Below, one piece after another: positions 24,872-33,379 of a DNA stretch of 59,289 nt. The notes under the pieces are model-generated. The model searched no databases and was not told the DNA's origin. It saw only the letters and a program-made list of their open reading frames with translations. Where the stretch lies: NCBI GenBank assembly GCA_934646185.1, contig CAKUEH010000015.1:1-59289 (forward strand), read 5' to 3'. The position numbers were made by a program, and so were the translations under genes. Origin of the DNA: an uncultured Oscillospiraceae bacterium. GTDB lineage: Bacteria; Bacillota; Clostridia; Oscillospirales; Oscillospiraceae. Position 1 is the first letter of the stretch. Every line of letters starts with the position of its first letter.

Positions 24872-25936
24872 TTATACACGGTTTTTGCGAAAATTGCTAT
24901 GGTACTTTTTGCGAAAAAGCAGCAGACTCGCCGCGCACAGGAAAAGCGAGACCGCGCCCGCCGTTTCCGGGCCCTCCGCGCCGGAAAACGCGGCGGCGGG
25001 CCAGTCCTCCGCATGCAGCAGCGGCGCGGAGGCGAGCGTGAGCGTACAGGCGATCGCGGCCTGAAGCGCCTTGCACGGCAGAAGGAGCTTCCCGGTCAGG
25101 CCCTGCTCCTGCACGGCGGCGCGGCTCTGCGCCAGGACGCTCACGCCGCCGAAGGACAAAAGCGCCGAGGCGATGCACAGCTTCCAGTGGAGCGCAAGCG
25201 CGCAGTCCGTCAGCGCGGCGCAGCCCGCAGACAGCTCCAGTGCGCCGAGAACCAGCGGCAGGGCCTCCGGCGGCACGAAGCGGCCCGCGGCAAGCAGAAA
25301 ATAGCGAGAAAGCACAGAAAAGACGGTGATGAACATGCAGATATGAATCGCGCTCATCCCCGCGCGGCGCACGGATTCGGAAAAGGCCGCGGCGAAGGAC
25401 TCGGGCTGCGGCGGCTTTGCAGCGGCTCTTGCGGGTGCAGTCCGCCCTTTTGCGGTCAGGCGGCAGGCGAGCACGGCGGAAACGATCTGGATCGCGTACA
25501 AAAACGCGCCCGCCGCCGCGCTTTTGAAGACCGCGCCGCCAAGCACGCCAAAAATGAACGACGGCCCCGCCTGGTTGCAGACGGCAAGCGCGCGCTCCGC
25601 GTCCGTTCCGGACAGCTCCCCTCGCGCGTAAAGCGTACCCGCCGCCTGTGCGCCGGCCGGATATCCGCCGAGAAGGCCGAGCAGAAACGCGCTGCCCGCG
25701 GCGGGCGGCAGGCGCAGGAGCTTTGCCGCCGGGCCTGCGAGGCGCGCGGAGAGCCGCGCGGAATAGCCCAGCAGCAGAAATAAATTGCTGCACACAAAAA
25801 ACGGAAACAGCGACGGTAAAATCACCCGCCCGCAGAGCGTGAGCGCGCTGCGTACCCCGTCCGCCGCGACCTGCGGCAGGGCGATAAGCAAAATAAACGC
25901 CGCAAGAAGCGCGAGCGCCTGGAATAGCTTTTTCAT
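24872..25936 (-). CDS. ylbJ: Sporulation integral membrane protein YlbJ
   Basis: A 354-residue membrane protein with a nucleoside-recognition (Gate) fold and about eight hydrophobic helices. YlbJ is made in the mother cell under sigma-E in Bacillus and is needed for heat-resistant spores. The family-typical GRVILPSLFPFFVCSNLF, GLLGGYPAGAQAA and NQAGPSFIFGVLG segments are present. The start is the ATG at 25936, where the MKKLFQ N-terminus begins; the 51 codons upstream are repeat DNA. It is a little shorter than the Bacillus protein (about 400 residues). A sigma-E-like promoter is placed just upstream. Confidence 0.85.
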   Translation of the reverse strand: MKKLFQALALLAAFILLIALPQVAADGVRSALTLCGRVILPSLFPFFVCSNLFLLLGYSARLSARLAGPAAKLLRLPPAAGSAFLLGLLGGYPAGAQAAGTLYARGELSGTDAERALAVCNQAGPSFIFGVLGGAVFKSAAAGAFLYAIQIVSAVLACRLTAKGRTAPARAAAKPPQPESFAAAFSESVRRAGMSAIHICMFITVFSVLSRYFLLAAGRFVPPEALPLVLGALELSAGCAALTDCALALHWKLCIASALLSFGGVSVLAQSRAAVQEQGLTGKLLLPCKALQAAIACTLTLASAPLLHAEDWPAAAFSGAEGPETAGAVSLFLCAASLLLFRKKYHSNFRKNRV

Positions 25937-25949
25937 GGTTCTGTTCTCC

Positions 25950-25978
25950 CTTGCATTCAGTTTTGAATCGCAATATGC
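25950..25978 (-). promoter_or_regulatory. Candidate sigma-E promoter of ylbJ
   Basis: On the minus strand GCATATT (25972-25978) matches the sigma-E -35 consensus, and AATGCAAG (25950-25957) is an imperfect CATACAAT-type -10, 14 bp apart. It fits the known mother-cell role of ylbJ, but the -10 match is partial. Confidence 0.4.
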
Positions 25979-26284
25979 AGGGGCCGACGACTCTGTCGGC
26001 CCATTAGGAAGTTGCGAATTTGCCGAAGGTTCCTGTGTAACAGCTGCGTCTTGCCGGGCGGAGCAGAGCCCCCTACCGGGATCGTGCATATTTTGAGGTA
26101 TTCCGGGATTTGCGGCGTTCGAATCCCCTCAGTCAGCTTCGCTGACAGCTCCCCTTGTGCCCAAGGGGAGCCTTTCTTTGGGTTGTACGGATTTGCATTG
26201 GGCTTTCAGCGTTTCGCAGCTGCCTGCCGCGACCTCTCAGGCGCTTTGCGCCAGCTCCCCTTTCAGGGGAGCCTTGGGTGCGGT
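25978..26284. repeat. Mixed family A (degenerate) and family B repeats
   Basis: A degenerate family A element at about 25978-26080 (GCAGGGGCCGACGACTCTGTCGGCCC start), then family B units at 26111-26172 and 26229-26276. These fill the gap between the divergent ylbJ and yqfC genes; no gene is supported between 25980 and 26335. Confidence 0.75.
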
Positions 26285-26363
26285 AAAAACCTATGCGGCG
26301 GAGGAAAGAATTAGTCTGGCTGGCATAAGGATATAGCAAATGAAAAACAGGAGGCGCTGCCGT

Positions 26364-26663
26364 TTGAAAAAACTGCGTTCGTATCTGGCCGCCGCGTCCG
26401 TGCGGCTGGGGCTGCCGATGGATATCGCCGCGGGGCTGCCGCATCTGGAGGTCAACGGATTCCGGGAGTGCTCGGTCGACCGGCACACCGGGATTCTGGA
26501 ATATAATCGGGAGCGGATCGTGATCGGGCTGAACATCGGAAGTCTGACCGTTGTGGGAAGCGGGCTGGAGATCCGGCAGATGCACCGCGAGCGGCTGACG
26601 ATCATCGGCAGGATCGACTGCCTGACCTACGGCGAGGGAGGTCTGCGCGGATGTGGCGGGTGA
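26364..26663 (+). CDS. yqfC: Sporulation protein YqfC
   Basis: A 99-residue protein of the YqfC family, expressed under sigma-E in Bacillus and required for efficient sporulation. Typical features are the GLPHLEVNGF segment, the E-Y-N-R-E-R strand (ILEYNRERIVI) and GLNIGSLTVVGSGLEIRQM. The start is taken as TTG at 26364 because AGGAGG lies 9 bp upstream and the resulting length fits the family; an ATG at 26340 would add 8 basic residues and has no ribosome site. It overlaps yqfD by 13 bp. Confidence 0.88.
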   Translation: MKKLRSYLAAASVRLGLPMDIAAGLPHLEVNGFRECSVDRHTGILEYNRERIVIGLNIGSLTVVGSGLEIRQMHRERLTIIGRIDCLTYGEGGLRGCGG

Positions 26664-27838
26664 TCTGGTTTTTCCTCGGCGTATCGCGGCTGTCCATCAC
26701 GGGAGCAAGTCCGGAATGGTGCCTGCAGCGGCTGGCAAAGGCGCGCATCGCGTTCCATTTCTGCGCAAAGCCGGACGAGTTTACCGCCGAGGTCTGGGTT
26801 TTGCGGCGGGACGAGGCGCGTGCCGCGCAGCTTATCCGCATGGGCGGGTGCGACTGCGAGGTTCTGGAACACGGCGGCTTTGCCGCCGTGTTCGGCGGAC
26901 TGTGGAAGCGGCCTGTGCTGCTCGTTTTGCTGGCGGCTGCCATTGCGGCGGCGGTCGTTGTGCCGAAGTTTGTTTTTTTCTATGAAGTAGAGGGCAACGA
27001 GGCCGTCCCGCGCGCGCAGATCCTGCGGGAGCTGCGGGAGCTCGGCGTGGGGTTTGGGACGTATGGGCCGTCGATCAAGCCGCAGGAGCTGAAAAACCAG
27101 ATGCTGCTGCGCATCCCGAAGCTGCAGTGGCTGACGGTGCAGCAGAGCGGCATGTGCGCGCGCGTGGTCGTGCGGGAACGGCCCGACAAGGAGCCGGTGC
27201 TCGACCGAAAGGCGCCGACGGACGTGATCGCCTCGCGCGCGGGGGTCTTAACGCGCGTGGAGGCCGTAGCCGGGAACTGTCTCTGCGCGCCGGGGCAGGC
27301 CGTCGCGGGTGGGGAGCTGCTGGTGTCGGCCTACACGGACTTCGGCTTTAAAACGCAGGTCACAGCCGCGCGGGCGGAGATCTACGCCGAAACAGTCCGG
27401 CAGGCCGTATGCGTCCTGCCGGAGACGGAGACGGTCAAGGACGGGCGCGCGGCTGCGCGGTATGCGGTCAGTCTGCTGGTCGGACGGCGGCGCATTTTGC
27501 TGTCCGGCGCGGACGAGCCGGAGGGATCTTATGAAAAAGAGACAAAAACACGGCTTCTGACGCTTCCCGGCGGGTTTTCTTTGCCGTTGGGGATTGCAAT
27601 TACAAGAATTTGTGAGTATGATACAAGAGAAGAAACATTGCGGGTGCAGGATGCGGAAGGCAGGCTTCTGGAACTGGTGCAGGCAGACGCGAAGCGCGAC
27701 ATGATCGCCGGGACCGTCAGAGGCTGCTCGGTCCGGACGGAGCAGTCCGGCGGGTGTATCCGGCTGTACGCCAGTCTGCGGTGCGAGGAAATGATCGCGC
27801 GCATGCGGCCCGCAAGCCTAAAGGAAGCGATCGAATGA
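26651..27838 (+). CDS. yqfD: Sporulation protein YqfD
   Basis: A 395-residue stage IV sporulation protein made in the mother cell. One transmembrane helix lies at about residues 92-112 (VLLVLLAAAIAAAVVVPKFVFF). The extracytoplasmic part keeps the family segments EGNEAVPRAQILRELRELGVGFGTYGPSI and VRERPDKEPV, and PGQAVAGGELLVS. It overlaps yqfC by 13 bp and ends in an ATGA overlap with phoH, so expression of the whole group is linked. Confidence 0.9.
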   Translation: MWRVIWFFLGVSRLSITGASPEWCLQRLAKARIAFHFCAKPDEFTAEVWVLRRDEARAAQLIRMGGCDCEVLEHGGFAAVFGGLWKRPVLLVLLAAAIAAAVVVPKFVFFYEVEGNEAVPRAQILRELRELGVGFGTYGPSIKPQELKNQMLLRIPKLQWLTVQQSGMCARVVVRERPDKEPVLDRKAPTDVIASRAGVLTRVEAVAGNCLCAPGQAVAGGELLVSAYTDFGFKTQVTAARAEIYAETVRQAVCVLPETETVKDGRAAARYAVSLLVGRRRILLSGADEPEGSYEKETKTRLLTLPGGFSLPLGIAITRICEYDTREETLRVQDAEGRLLELVQADAKRDMIAGTVRGCSVRTEQSGGCIRLYASLRCEEMIARMRPASLKEAIE

Positions 27839-28851
27839 CAGAACGAACCATCAACGCCGAGCGTGTCGAGCAGCTCATCGACGTCTTCGGCTCCTTTGAC
27901 GAAAATGTGCGCCGGATCGAGGACGCCTTCGGCGTCAAGATCACGAACCGGAACAATGAGCTCAAGGTCACGGGCGACGAGGAAGCCGCCGACAAGGGCT
28001 GCCGCGCGATCGAGGCGCTGCTGGCGCTGTCGGCCAAGGGCGAGGAGATCGACGAGCAGAAGGTGCGCTATCTCATCAACCTCGTCAACACGGGAAACGA
28101 GGATCAGGTCGGCAAAATGGCCAAGGACGTCGTCTGCGTCACGGCCAAGGGCCGGCCCGTCAAGGCCAAGACCATCGGCCAGCAGAATTACCTCAAAGCC
28201 ATTGAGAAAAACACCATCACCATCGGCGTCGGCCCCGCCGGTACGGGCAAGACGTATCTGGCCGTGGCGGAGGCCGTGGCGGCGTTCCGCGCCAAGACGG
28301 TCAACCGCATTATTCTGACGCGGCCCGCCGTGGAGGCGGGCGAGCGGCTGGGCTTTTTGCCGGGCGATCTGCAGAACAAGGTAGACCCGTATCTGCGGCC
28401 GCTTTACGACGCGCTGTTTGACATGCTGGGGCCGGAGACGTACGGAAAATATCTCGAACGCGGGAATATCGAGGTCGCGCCGCTGGCCTATATGCGCGGG
28501 CGGACGCTGGACGACAGCTTCATCATTCTGGACGAAGCGCAGAACACCACGCGCGAGCAGATGAAAATGTTCCTGACGCGCCTCGGCTTCGGCTCGAAGA
28601 TCGTCATTACGGGCGACATCACGCAGATTGACCTGCCGGGCGACAAGGTCAGCGGTCTGAAGGAGGCCATCCGGGTGCTCGACGGGGTCGAGGATATCCA
28701 GATCTGCCGGCTGACGCCCGCGGACGTGGTGCGGCACGTGCTGGTGCAGCGCATCGTCGCGGCCTATGACAAATACGAAAAGAACCGGCTGCCGGACGAA
28801 CGCGCCCGGACCTTTACAAAGAAGCCGGACTGGAAGAGGGAGAAAAAATGA
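27835..28851 (+). CDS. phoH: PhoH-family ATPase
   Basis: A 338-residue protein with an N-terminal KH-like region and a P-loop ATPase core: Walker A GPAGTGKT at 133-140, the ILTRPAVEAGERLGFLPG segment and Walker B FIILDEAQN. PhoH/PhoL proteins are RNA-linked ATPases or helicases, often encoded next to YbeY. The ATG at 27835 overlaps the yqfD stop (ATGA), and its stop overlaps the ybeY start in the same way. Confidence 0.93.
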   Translation: MTERTINAERVEQLIDVFGSFDENVRRIEDAFGVKITNRNNELKVTGDEEAADKGCRAIEALLALSAKGEEIDEQKVRYLINLVNTGNEDQVGKMAKDVVCVTAKGRPVKAKTIGQQNYLKAIEKNTITIGVGPAGTGKTYLAVAEAVAAFRAKTVNRIILTRPAVEAGERLGFLPGDLQNKVDPYLRPLYDALFDMLGPETYGKYLERGNIEVAPLAYMRGRTLDDSFIILDEAQNTTREQMKMFLTRLGFGSKIVITGDITQIDLPGDKVSGLKEAIRVLDGVEDIQICRLTPADVVRHVLVQRIVAAYDKYEKNRLPDERARTFTKKPDWKREKK

Positions 28852-29342
28852 AGCACCGTATTGTCATCCGCTGCGAGGGCCGCAGCCTGCGCGATTTCGC
28901 GCTCAAGCAGCAGATCTCCAAATGTATCACCGCCGCGCTGGCCCATCAGGGCGTCGACACGCCCTGCGAGATCAACGTCCTTGTGACGGACGACGAGGGC
29001 ATCCGCGCCATCAACAACGCCTACCGGCAGATCGACCGGGCGACGGACGTGCTGTCGTTCCCGATGTTCGAGCTGACGGCGGGGCAGCTCCCCGCGTCGT
29101 GGGAAGCATATAAAGACCCGGACACCGGGCTTGTGCCGCTGGGCGACATGGCCATCAGTCTCGAACGGGCCAGACAGCAGGCCGCTGAGTTCGGCCACAG
29201 CGCCCGGCGCGAGGTCGGGTATCTGACCATCCACTCCATTCTGCATCTGCTGGGCTATGATCATGTGGACGAGGGGCCGATGAAAAAGCAGATGCGCGCC
29301 GCCGAAGAGGCCATTCTGGCCGAAATTGAACTGCCGAGATGA
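28848..29342 (+). CDS. ybeY: Endoribonuclease YbeY (rRNA maturation)
   Basis: A 164-residue zinc-dependent endoribonuclease involved in 16S rRNA 3' end processing and ribosome quality control. The metal site HSILHLLGYDH is at residues 129-139, giving the required three-histidine pattern HxxxHxxxxxH. It also carries RATDVLSFPMFE, the other hallmark. It is joined to phoH and to the GNAT gene by ATGA overlaps. Confidence 0.95.
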   Translation: MKHRIVIRCEGRSLRDFALKQQISKCITAALAHQGVDTPCEINVLVTDDEGIRAINNAYRQIDRATDVLSFPMFELTAGQLPASWEAYKDPDTGLVPLGDMAISLERARQQAAEFGHSARREVGYLTIHSILHLLGYDHVDEGPMKKQMRAAEEAILAEIELPR

Positions 29343-29863
29343 TGGAGCAGAATCTTTTTATCCGCCGCGCTTCAGTCACGGATGCGGAGTTGCTTGCCGA
29401 GACCCGGCGCAGCGCATGGGACGCGACGTATCGTGGAATCTATCCGGATGCATGGATCGACGAATATGATCTTGCTGAACAGACGCAGCGGGAACGGGCG
29501 AGGCTGGAGCAGACAGATTATATGGCATATCTGGTCATGGACGGCGGCCAGTGTGCAGGCTATTTCAGCTATGGCGCGGCAAGCCACGGTGGCTATAAGG
29601 ACTTTTCTTTTTGCCTCAATTCTCTGTACCTGCTGCCGCCGTACCAGCATATGGGCCTGGGTCGACGCATCTTTGCACAGGTGCGTCAGGCCGCGCGGGA
29701 ACGGAAACTGGACAGTTTTTTCTGCGGCTGCAATGTACATAATCTGCCCGCACGGCGCTTTTATGAAAAAATGGGCGGCGTGGTCGGAGAAATTGATGAC
29801 GGACATGAGAATCTGGCCGAGGACCAGATGTATTTTGAATTTTGCACAGGAGAACAGATATGA
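29339..29863 (+). CDS. GNAT family N-acetyltransferase
   Basis: A 174-residue single-domain GNAT enzyme using acetyl-CoA; the target is unknown. The CoA-binding loop Q-H-M-G-L-G-R lies near residues 103-109 after the L-Y-L-L-P-P-Y strand, and the late NLPARRFYEKMGG helix-turn is typical. The gene sits between ybeY and era, a place where Firmicutes usually have pgpH, dgkA or cdd. Its base composition is a little less GC-biased than the neighbours, but the ATGA overlaps on both sides show it is fully built into the operon. Confidence 0.88.
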   Translation: MMEQNLFIRRASVTDAELLAETRRSAWDATYRGIYPDAWIDEYDLAEQTQRERARLEQTDYMAYLVMDGGQCAGYFSYGAASHGGYKDFSFCLNSLYLLPPYQHMGLGRRIFAQVRQAARERKLDSFFCGCNVHNLPARRFYEKMGGVVGEIDDGHENLAEDQMYFEFCTGEQI

Positions 29864-30750
29864 AAACCAAAACCGCGATGATCACGATCGCCGGGCGGCC
29901 GAATGTCGGCAAGTCCACGCTTGCCAACGCGCTCGTCGGCGAGAAGATCGCCATCGTATCCCATAAGCCTCAGACCACCCGCAACCGCATCTGCGCCATC
30001 GTCGACCGCGGCGATACGCAGCTGGTGTTTATCGACACGCCGGGCTTCCATAGGCCGCGCACAAAGCTGGGTGATTATATGGTCAACGTCGTCAATCAGT
30101 CCGTGGCCGACGTCGACGCCGTCATTCTGCTGGTTGAGCCGATCGCAAACGTCGGCCCGCAGGAGCAGGAGCTGATTGAGAAGATCAGGGAAGCAAAGGT
30201 TCCGGCGATTCTGGTCATCAACAAGATCGATACCGTGGAAAAGGAAACGCTGCTGCCGGTCATCGCGGCCTATAAGGATCTGCTGGACTTTACGGACGTC
30301 ATTCCCATCAGCGCAAAGTGGCACGACGGGCTGGACAGCCTGATGCAGGTCTGCGAGGGCTTTGCACAGCCGGGGCCGTTCATGTTCCCGGAGGGCATTT
30401 CGACCGATATGCCCGAAAAGCAGGTCATGGCCGAGATCATCCGGGAAAAGCTGCTGTGGAACCTCGAAAAGGAAATTCCGCACGGCACGGCGGTCGAGAT
30501 CACGAAATTCTCCGAGCGTGACGACGGCATTATCGACCTCGACGCGACGATCTACTGTGAAAAGGCCAGCCACAAGGGCATTATCATCGGCAAGAACGGC
30601 CAGATGCTCAAAAAGATCAGCACGGACGCGCGCAAGGACTGCGAGCGGTTCATGGGCACGAAGGTCTTTTTGCAGACCTGGGTGCGCGTCAAGGAAAACT
30701 GGCGCGACAGCGATTTCATGATCTCGAATTTCGGGTATCATAAGGATTGA
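29860..30750 (+). CDS. era: Ribosome-assembly GTPase Era
   Basis: A 296-residue essential GTPase binding the 3' end of 16S rRNA during 30S assembly. G1 is GRPNVGKST at 12-20, followed by the TTRNR switch, DTPGFH (G3) and NKID (G4). The C-terminal KH domain includes the GKNGQMLKKI loop. The start at 29860 has AGGAG 8 bp upstream and makes an ATGA overlap with the GNAT gene; the earlier in-frame codons are not needed. A terminator follows. Confidence 0.96.
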   Translation: MKTKTAMITIAGRPNVGKSTLANALVGEKIAIVSHKPQTTRNRICAIVDRGDTQLVFIDTPGFHRPRTKLGDYMVNVVNQSVADVDAVILLVEPIANVGPQEQELIEKIREAKVPAILVINKIDTVEKETLLPVIAAYKDLLDFTDVIPISAKWHDGLDSLMQVCEGFAQPGPFMFPEGISTDMPEKQVMAEIIREKLLWNLEKEIPHGTAVEITKFSERDDGIIDLDATIYCEKASHKGIIIGKNGQMLKKISTDARKDCERFMGTKVFLQTWVRVKENWRDSDFMISNFGYHKD

Positions 30751-30759
30751 GAAAAAAAG

Positions 30760-30792
30760 CAGGCGCTCCGCAGAATGCGGAGCGCCTGTTCA
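30760..30792 (+). terminator. Terminator of the yqfC-era operon
   Basis: CAGGCGCTCCGCA and TGCGGAGCGCCTG form a 13-bp perfect stem with a GAA loop 10 bp after the era stop. The T-run is short. Confidence 0.78.
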
Positions 30793-30845
30793 GTCTGTCA
30801 AGAAACCGTTGTTCCCTCGTTTTATGCGGAATCTTCAATTTCTGC

Positions 30846-30948
30846 GTAGGGGCGGACGACTCTGTCCGCCCACATAACAGGCCGATTTTTCGGAAATTTC
30901 ATGTAAATTTGCAACATTTACAGGGCCGACAGAGCCGTCGGCCCCTAC
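30846..30948 (+). repeat. Compact family A repeat, 103 bp
   Basis: Starts GTAGGGGCGGACGACTCTGT and ends GTCGGCCCCTAC, with the TTTTTCGGAAATTT spacer in the middle. Same layout as 5241-5345, 5430-5532 and 47848-47952. Confidence 0.85.
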
Positions 30949-30983
30949 AGGCCGCGTGATTCGGAGGGCCCCGGAATTCGCGG

Positions 30984-31157
30984 CGCTCGAATCCCCTCAG
31001 GCGCTTCGCGCCAGCATCCCTACCCCTATTGGCCCTTCGGGCCATTTCCCCTTGATAGGGGGAATCGGCCCCTTGCGCCCACAAGGGGAGCCTTTGGGTG
31101 CGCCTTGTAGACGTCTTACGGCTGCGCCGGGCCGCCTCCCCTTTCAGGGGAGGCTTG
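30984..31157. repeat. Cluster of family B palindromes
   Basis: GCTCGAATCCCCTCAG lead-in at 30984, then successive hairpins GGCGCTTCGCGCC, GGCCCTTCGGGCC, CCCCTTGATAGGGG, CCCCTTG...CAAGGGG and CTCCCCTTTCAGGGGAG. The last ends 9 bp from the stop of the M56 gene and could end its transcript. No gene is supported between 30751 and 31165. Confidence 0.75.
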
Positions 31158-31165
31158 GAGGTGCG

Positions 31166-32857
31166 TCAGTCTGCGGAGGTGCTGATGTCAGCGGGGTTAT
31201 AGCTCAGCATGACATCATCCTGGCCGTCCACGGTTTTGGAATACTGGACGCCGTTCTGGATGTCCTCCAGAATGCTCTCATACAGGGCGATGGTTTCGTC
31301 GATCTTCTCCTGCGTCCAGACGAAGCTGCCGTCGCTGTTGGTCCATCCTTCTTCGCCGAGCATGCTCTGCAGTCGCACCTTTTCGTCGTCGAGCCACGCC
31401 TTGTATGCGTCATACGTCCACCATTCGACGTTCGGCGTCGGGAAGCGCGCTTCGAATTCCGCGTCGGTCAGCGGCTCAAAGGTCTTGCCGTCGTCGAAGC
31501 TGTAATACGTTTTGCCGTCCGCCGGGTCGACGTAGGACATGAGCGTGTTTTCCGTATACTCAGTCTCCACGGCGTTTATCTGGCTATCTGCCAGCTCGCG
31601 GAACTGCTGCTTTGTGACGATCGCGACATCCGAAATGCTGCCGCTGCCGTCCCGTATAATATGCAGATAAACGCCGTTCGCGGCTTCCTCGTCCATGTAA
31701 AGGCTGCCGTTATCGTCATAGATCATGGCGATGGGCTGATCCTGATAGTACCACAGGTTTTCCTGTCTGCGGATCCCGGCGGCGGCATATTCCGCGCCCG
31801 GCTCCAGCGGTTCGCCGGCTTCAACGGCCACGGAGCCGCCGGAACCGGCGGCGCTGTTTTGCTCCACAGCTTCGCCTGCCACCCTGGCGGGCGCAACAGC
31901 TTCCTCTGTTTTCGCCGAGGTCGCGAAGACCGTTACCGTTCCGGCCACGAGCAGCGCTGCCAGAACAAGAGATAGGACTGTAATTTTTCCTGTTTTCATA
32001 ATCGCTGTGATCCTTTCTTCGATCGCGTTTCTGCTGAAGTGATTGCAGAGCGGTGCAAAGCCGCTTCTTGCTTCCTCCATGCAGATCAGAACATTTGCGT
32101 AAGAGGCTCTTGCGCCGCTGCCGAACCGGCGGACGACGGTTTCGTCGCAGGACAGCTCCATGTCCCGGTTGGCCAGCACGTACATGACCCATACCAGCGG
32201 GTTGAACCAGTGTACGCAGGCGGCCGCGATCAGCAGCAGCTTCGAGACCGTGTCAAAGCGCCGGATATGCACATATTCGTGCTCCAGAATGTACTGCAGC
32301 GCCGTTTCATCGTTCCAGTCTGTCCTTTTCGGCATCAGAATGACCGGGCGCAGGACGCCGAAGGTCAGAGGCGAGGAAACGCGGCCAGACTGCCGGATGG
32401 AGATCTTGCGCCGCAGCGGATGCGCCCGCAGCCACTGCCGGGCCGCGTCATTGTCCACCGGAACGGACATGCGGAATTCGCGGCAGCATCTCCAATAGGC
32501 CAGGGCGAAAAACGCCGCGCAGAGAAGCAGTCCCGCAAGCCAGACAAGGCTCCAACCGGATATTGTCTGTACCGGTGCAGGGTCTGTCTGCGGCAGGACA
32601 GCGGCGGTCTGCCCCGATGAAAAAGCGTGAACCGCCGCTGCGGGTGCGTTCGTCATGGCCGGAGCTGTTTTCTGCCTCAGCAGAGAGTAAATGCTCAGGG
32701 CGGATGGCAGCGAAACCGGGAGCAGCAGCCGCAGCAGCGCTGCGGCCCAGAGCGCCAGAAACGTCTTTTTCGGCACACGGTTCATGACAAGCGCGCGGAT
32801 GACCGTGATGGCAAGGATCATCACGCCGCCCGTGACGCTCATTTGCAGAAGGCTCAT
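31166..32857 (-). CDS. M56 family (BlaR1/MecR1-like) membrane metallopeptidase
   Basis: A 563-residue sensor-protease. Helices near residues 5-25, 34-55, 100-120 and about 205-225 and 305-330 frame a zinc protease core with HEYVH at 193-197 and a downstream NRDMELSCDE segment giving the third ligand. In BlaR1 systems ligand binding outside triggers this protease and the partner BlaI repressor is inactivated. Here the C-terminal extracytoplasmic part (about 330-563) has no SxxK/KTG penicillin-binding motifs, so the signal is something other than a classical beta-lactam sensor reaction. It starts 10 bp after the BlaI-type gene. Confidence 0.85.
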   Translation of the reverse strand: MSLLQMSVTGGVMILAITVIRALVMNRVPKKTFLALWAAALLRLLLPVSLPSALSIYSLLRQKTAPAMTNAPAAAVHAFSSGQTAAVLPQTDPAPVQTISGWSLVWLAGLLLCAAFFALAYWRCCREFRMSVPVDNDAARQWLRAHPLRRKISIRQSGRVSSPLTFGVLRPVILMPKRTDWNDETALQYILEHEYVHIRRFDTVSKLLLIAAACVHWFNPLVWVMYVLANRDMELSCDETVVRRFGSGARASYANVLICMEEARSGFAPLCNHFSRNAIEERITAIMKTGKITVLSLVLAALLVAGTVTVFATSAKTEEAVAPARVAGEAVEQNSAAGSGGSVAVEAGEPLEPGAEYAAAGIRRQENLWYYQDQPIAMIYDDNGSLYMDEEAANGVYLHIIRDGSGSISDVAIVTKQQFRELADSQINAVETEYTENTLMSYVDPADGKTYYSFDDGKTFEPLTDAEFEARFPTPNVEWWTYDAYKAWLDDEKVRLQSMLGEEGWTNSDGSFVWTQEKIDETIALYESILEDIQNGVQYSKTVDGQDDVMLSYNPADISTSAD

Positions 32858-32867
32858 GCCGGACACC

Positions 32868-33227
32868 TCATTCCAGCTCTCCGACGATCTGCCGGAGCCG
32901 GTCGATCTGCTCGGCGGAGAGCTTTTTTCTGCCCAGCAGCGCGGCAAACAGCTTGTCGGCGGAGCCGTCGTAGACCTTGTTGATGAGCTCGTCCGTCTCC
33001 GCCTCCTGCACGGCTGATTTGGGGATCAGCGCATGGCACAGGAAACCCGGCTCGCTGCGCTCGATCGCGCCCTTTTTCATGCAGCGCTTGATGAGCGTAT
33101 AGGTCGTGTTCACGTTCCAGCCCAGCTCGCCTGTCAGCTGCCGCGCGATCTCCTTGGCCGGGGTATCCCCCTCGCGCCAGAGCACGTCCATCACCTTCAG
33201 TTCAGAGTCAAATAATTTTACGTCCAT
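32868..33227 (-). CDS. BlaI/MecI/CopY family transcriptional repressor
   Basis: A 119-residue winged-helix repressor. The family pattern is clear: DSELKVMDVLWREGDTPAKEIARQL, NVNTTYTLIKRCMKKGAIER (recognition helix and wing), and a C-terminal dimer region (LIPKSAVQ to the end). It likely represses its own operon with the M56 protease. The ATG at 33227 is preferred: AGAGG lies 8 bp upstream, while the upstream ATGs (33233, 33245) are too near to or before it. The promoter upstream is flanked by inverted operator-like repeats. Confidence 0.9.
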   Translation of the reverse strand: MDVKLFDSELKVMDVLWREGDTPAKEIARQLTGELGWNVNTTYTLIKRCMKKGAIERSEPGFLCHALIPKSAVQEAETDELINKVYDGSADKLFAALLGRKKLSAEQIDRLRQIVGELE

Positions 33228-33244
33228 GTGCATACCTCTTTTCA

Positions 33245-33317
33245 TAAGACTCCAGTAGTGGCCACGCGAGCATAATACCACAGTCTTATCGCGTTGTCAA
33301 TACTACTGGCGTCTTAA
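33245..33317 (-). promoter_or_regulatory. BlaI-type promoter with flanking inverted operators
   Basis: On the minus strand TTGACA (33295-33300) and TATTAT (33272-33277) are 17 bp apart. TAAGACTCCAGTAGT (plus strand, 33245-33259) and ACTACTGGCGTCTTA (33302-33316) are inverted copies matching in 14 of 15 bases, one just downstream of the start site and one just upstream of the -35. The layout suits autorepression by the adjacent BlaI-family protein. Confidence 0.72.
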
Positions 33318-33323
33318 ACTATA

Positions 33324-33368
33324 AAAAGCCTCCCATTCCCACGCGGAGCGCGGGAATGGGAGGCTTTT
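33324..33368. terminator. Terminator of the pepA-cutC-transglutaminase operon
   Basis: AAAAGCCTCCCATTCCC (33324-33340) pairs perfectly with GGGAATGGGAGGCTTTT (33352-33368). It lies 12 bp beyond the transglutaminase stop codon on the minus strand. Confidence 0.85.
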
Positions 33369-33379
33369 GCAGGGGGCTG

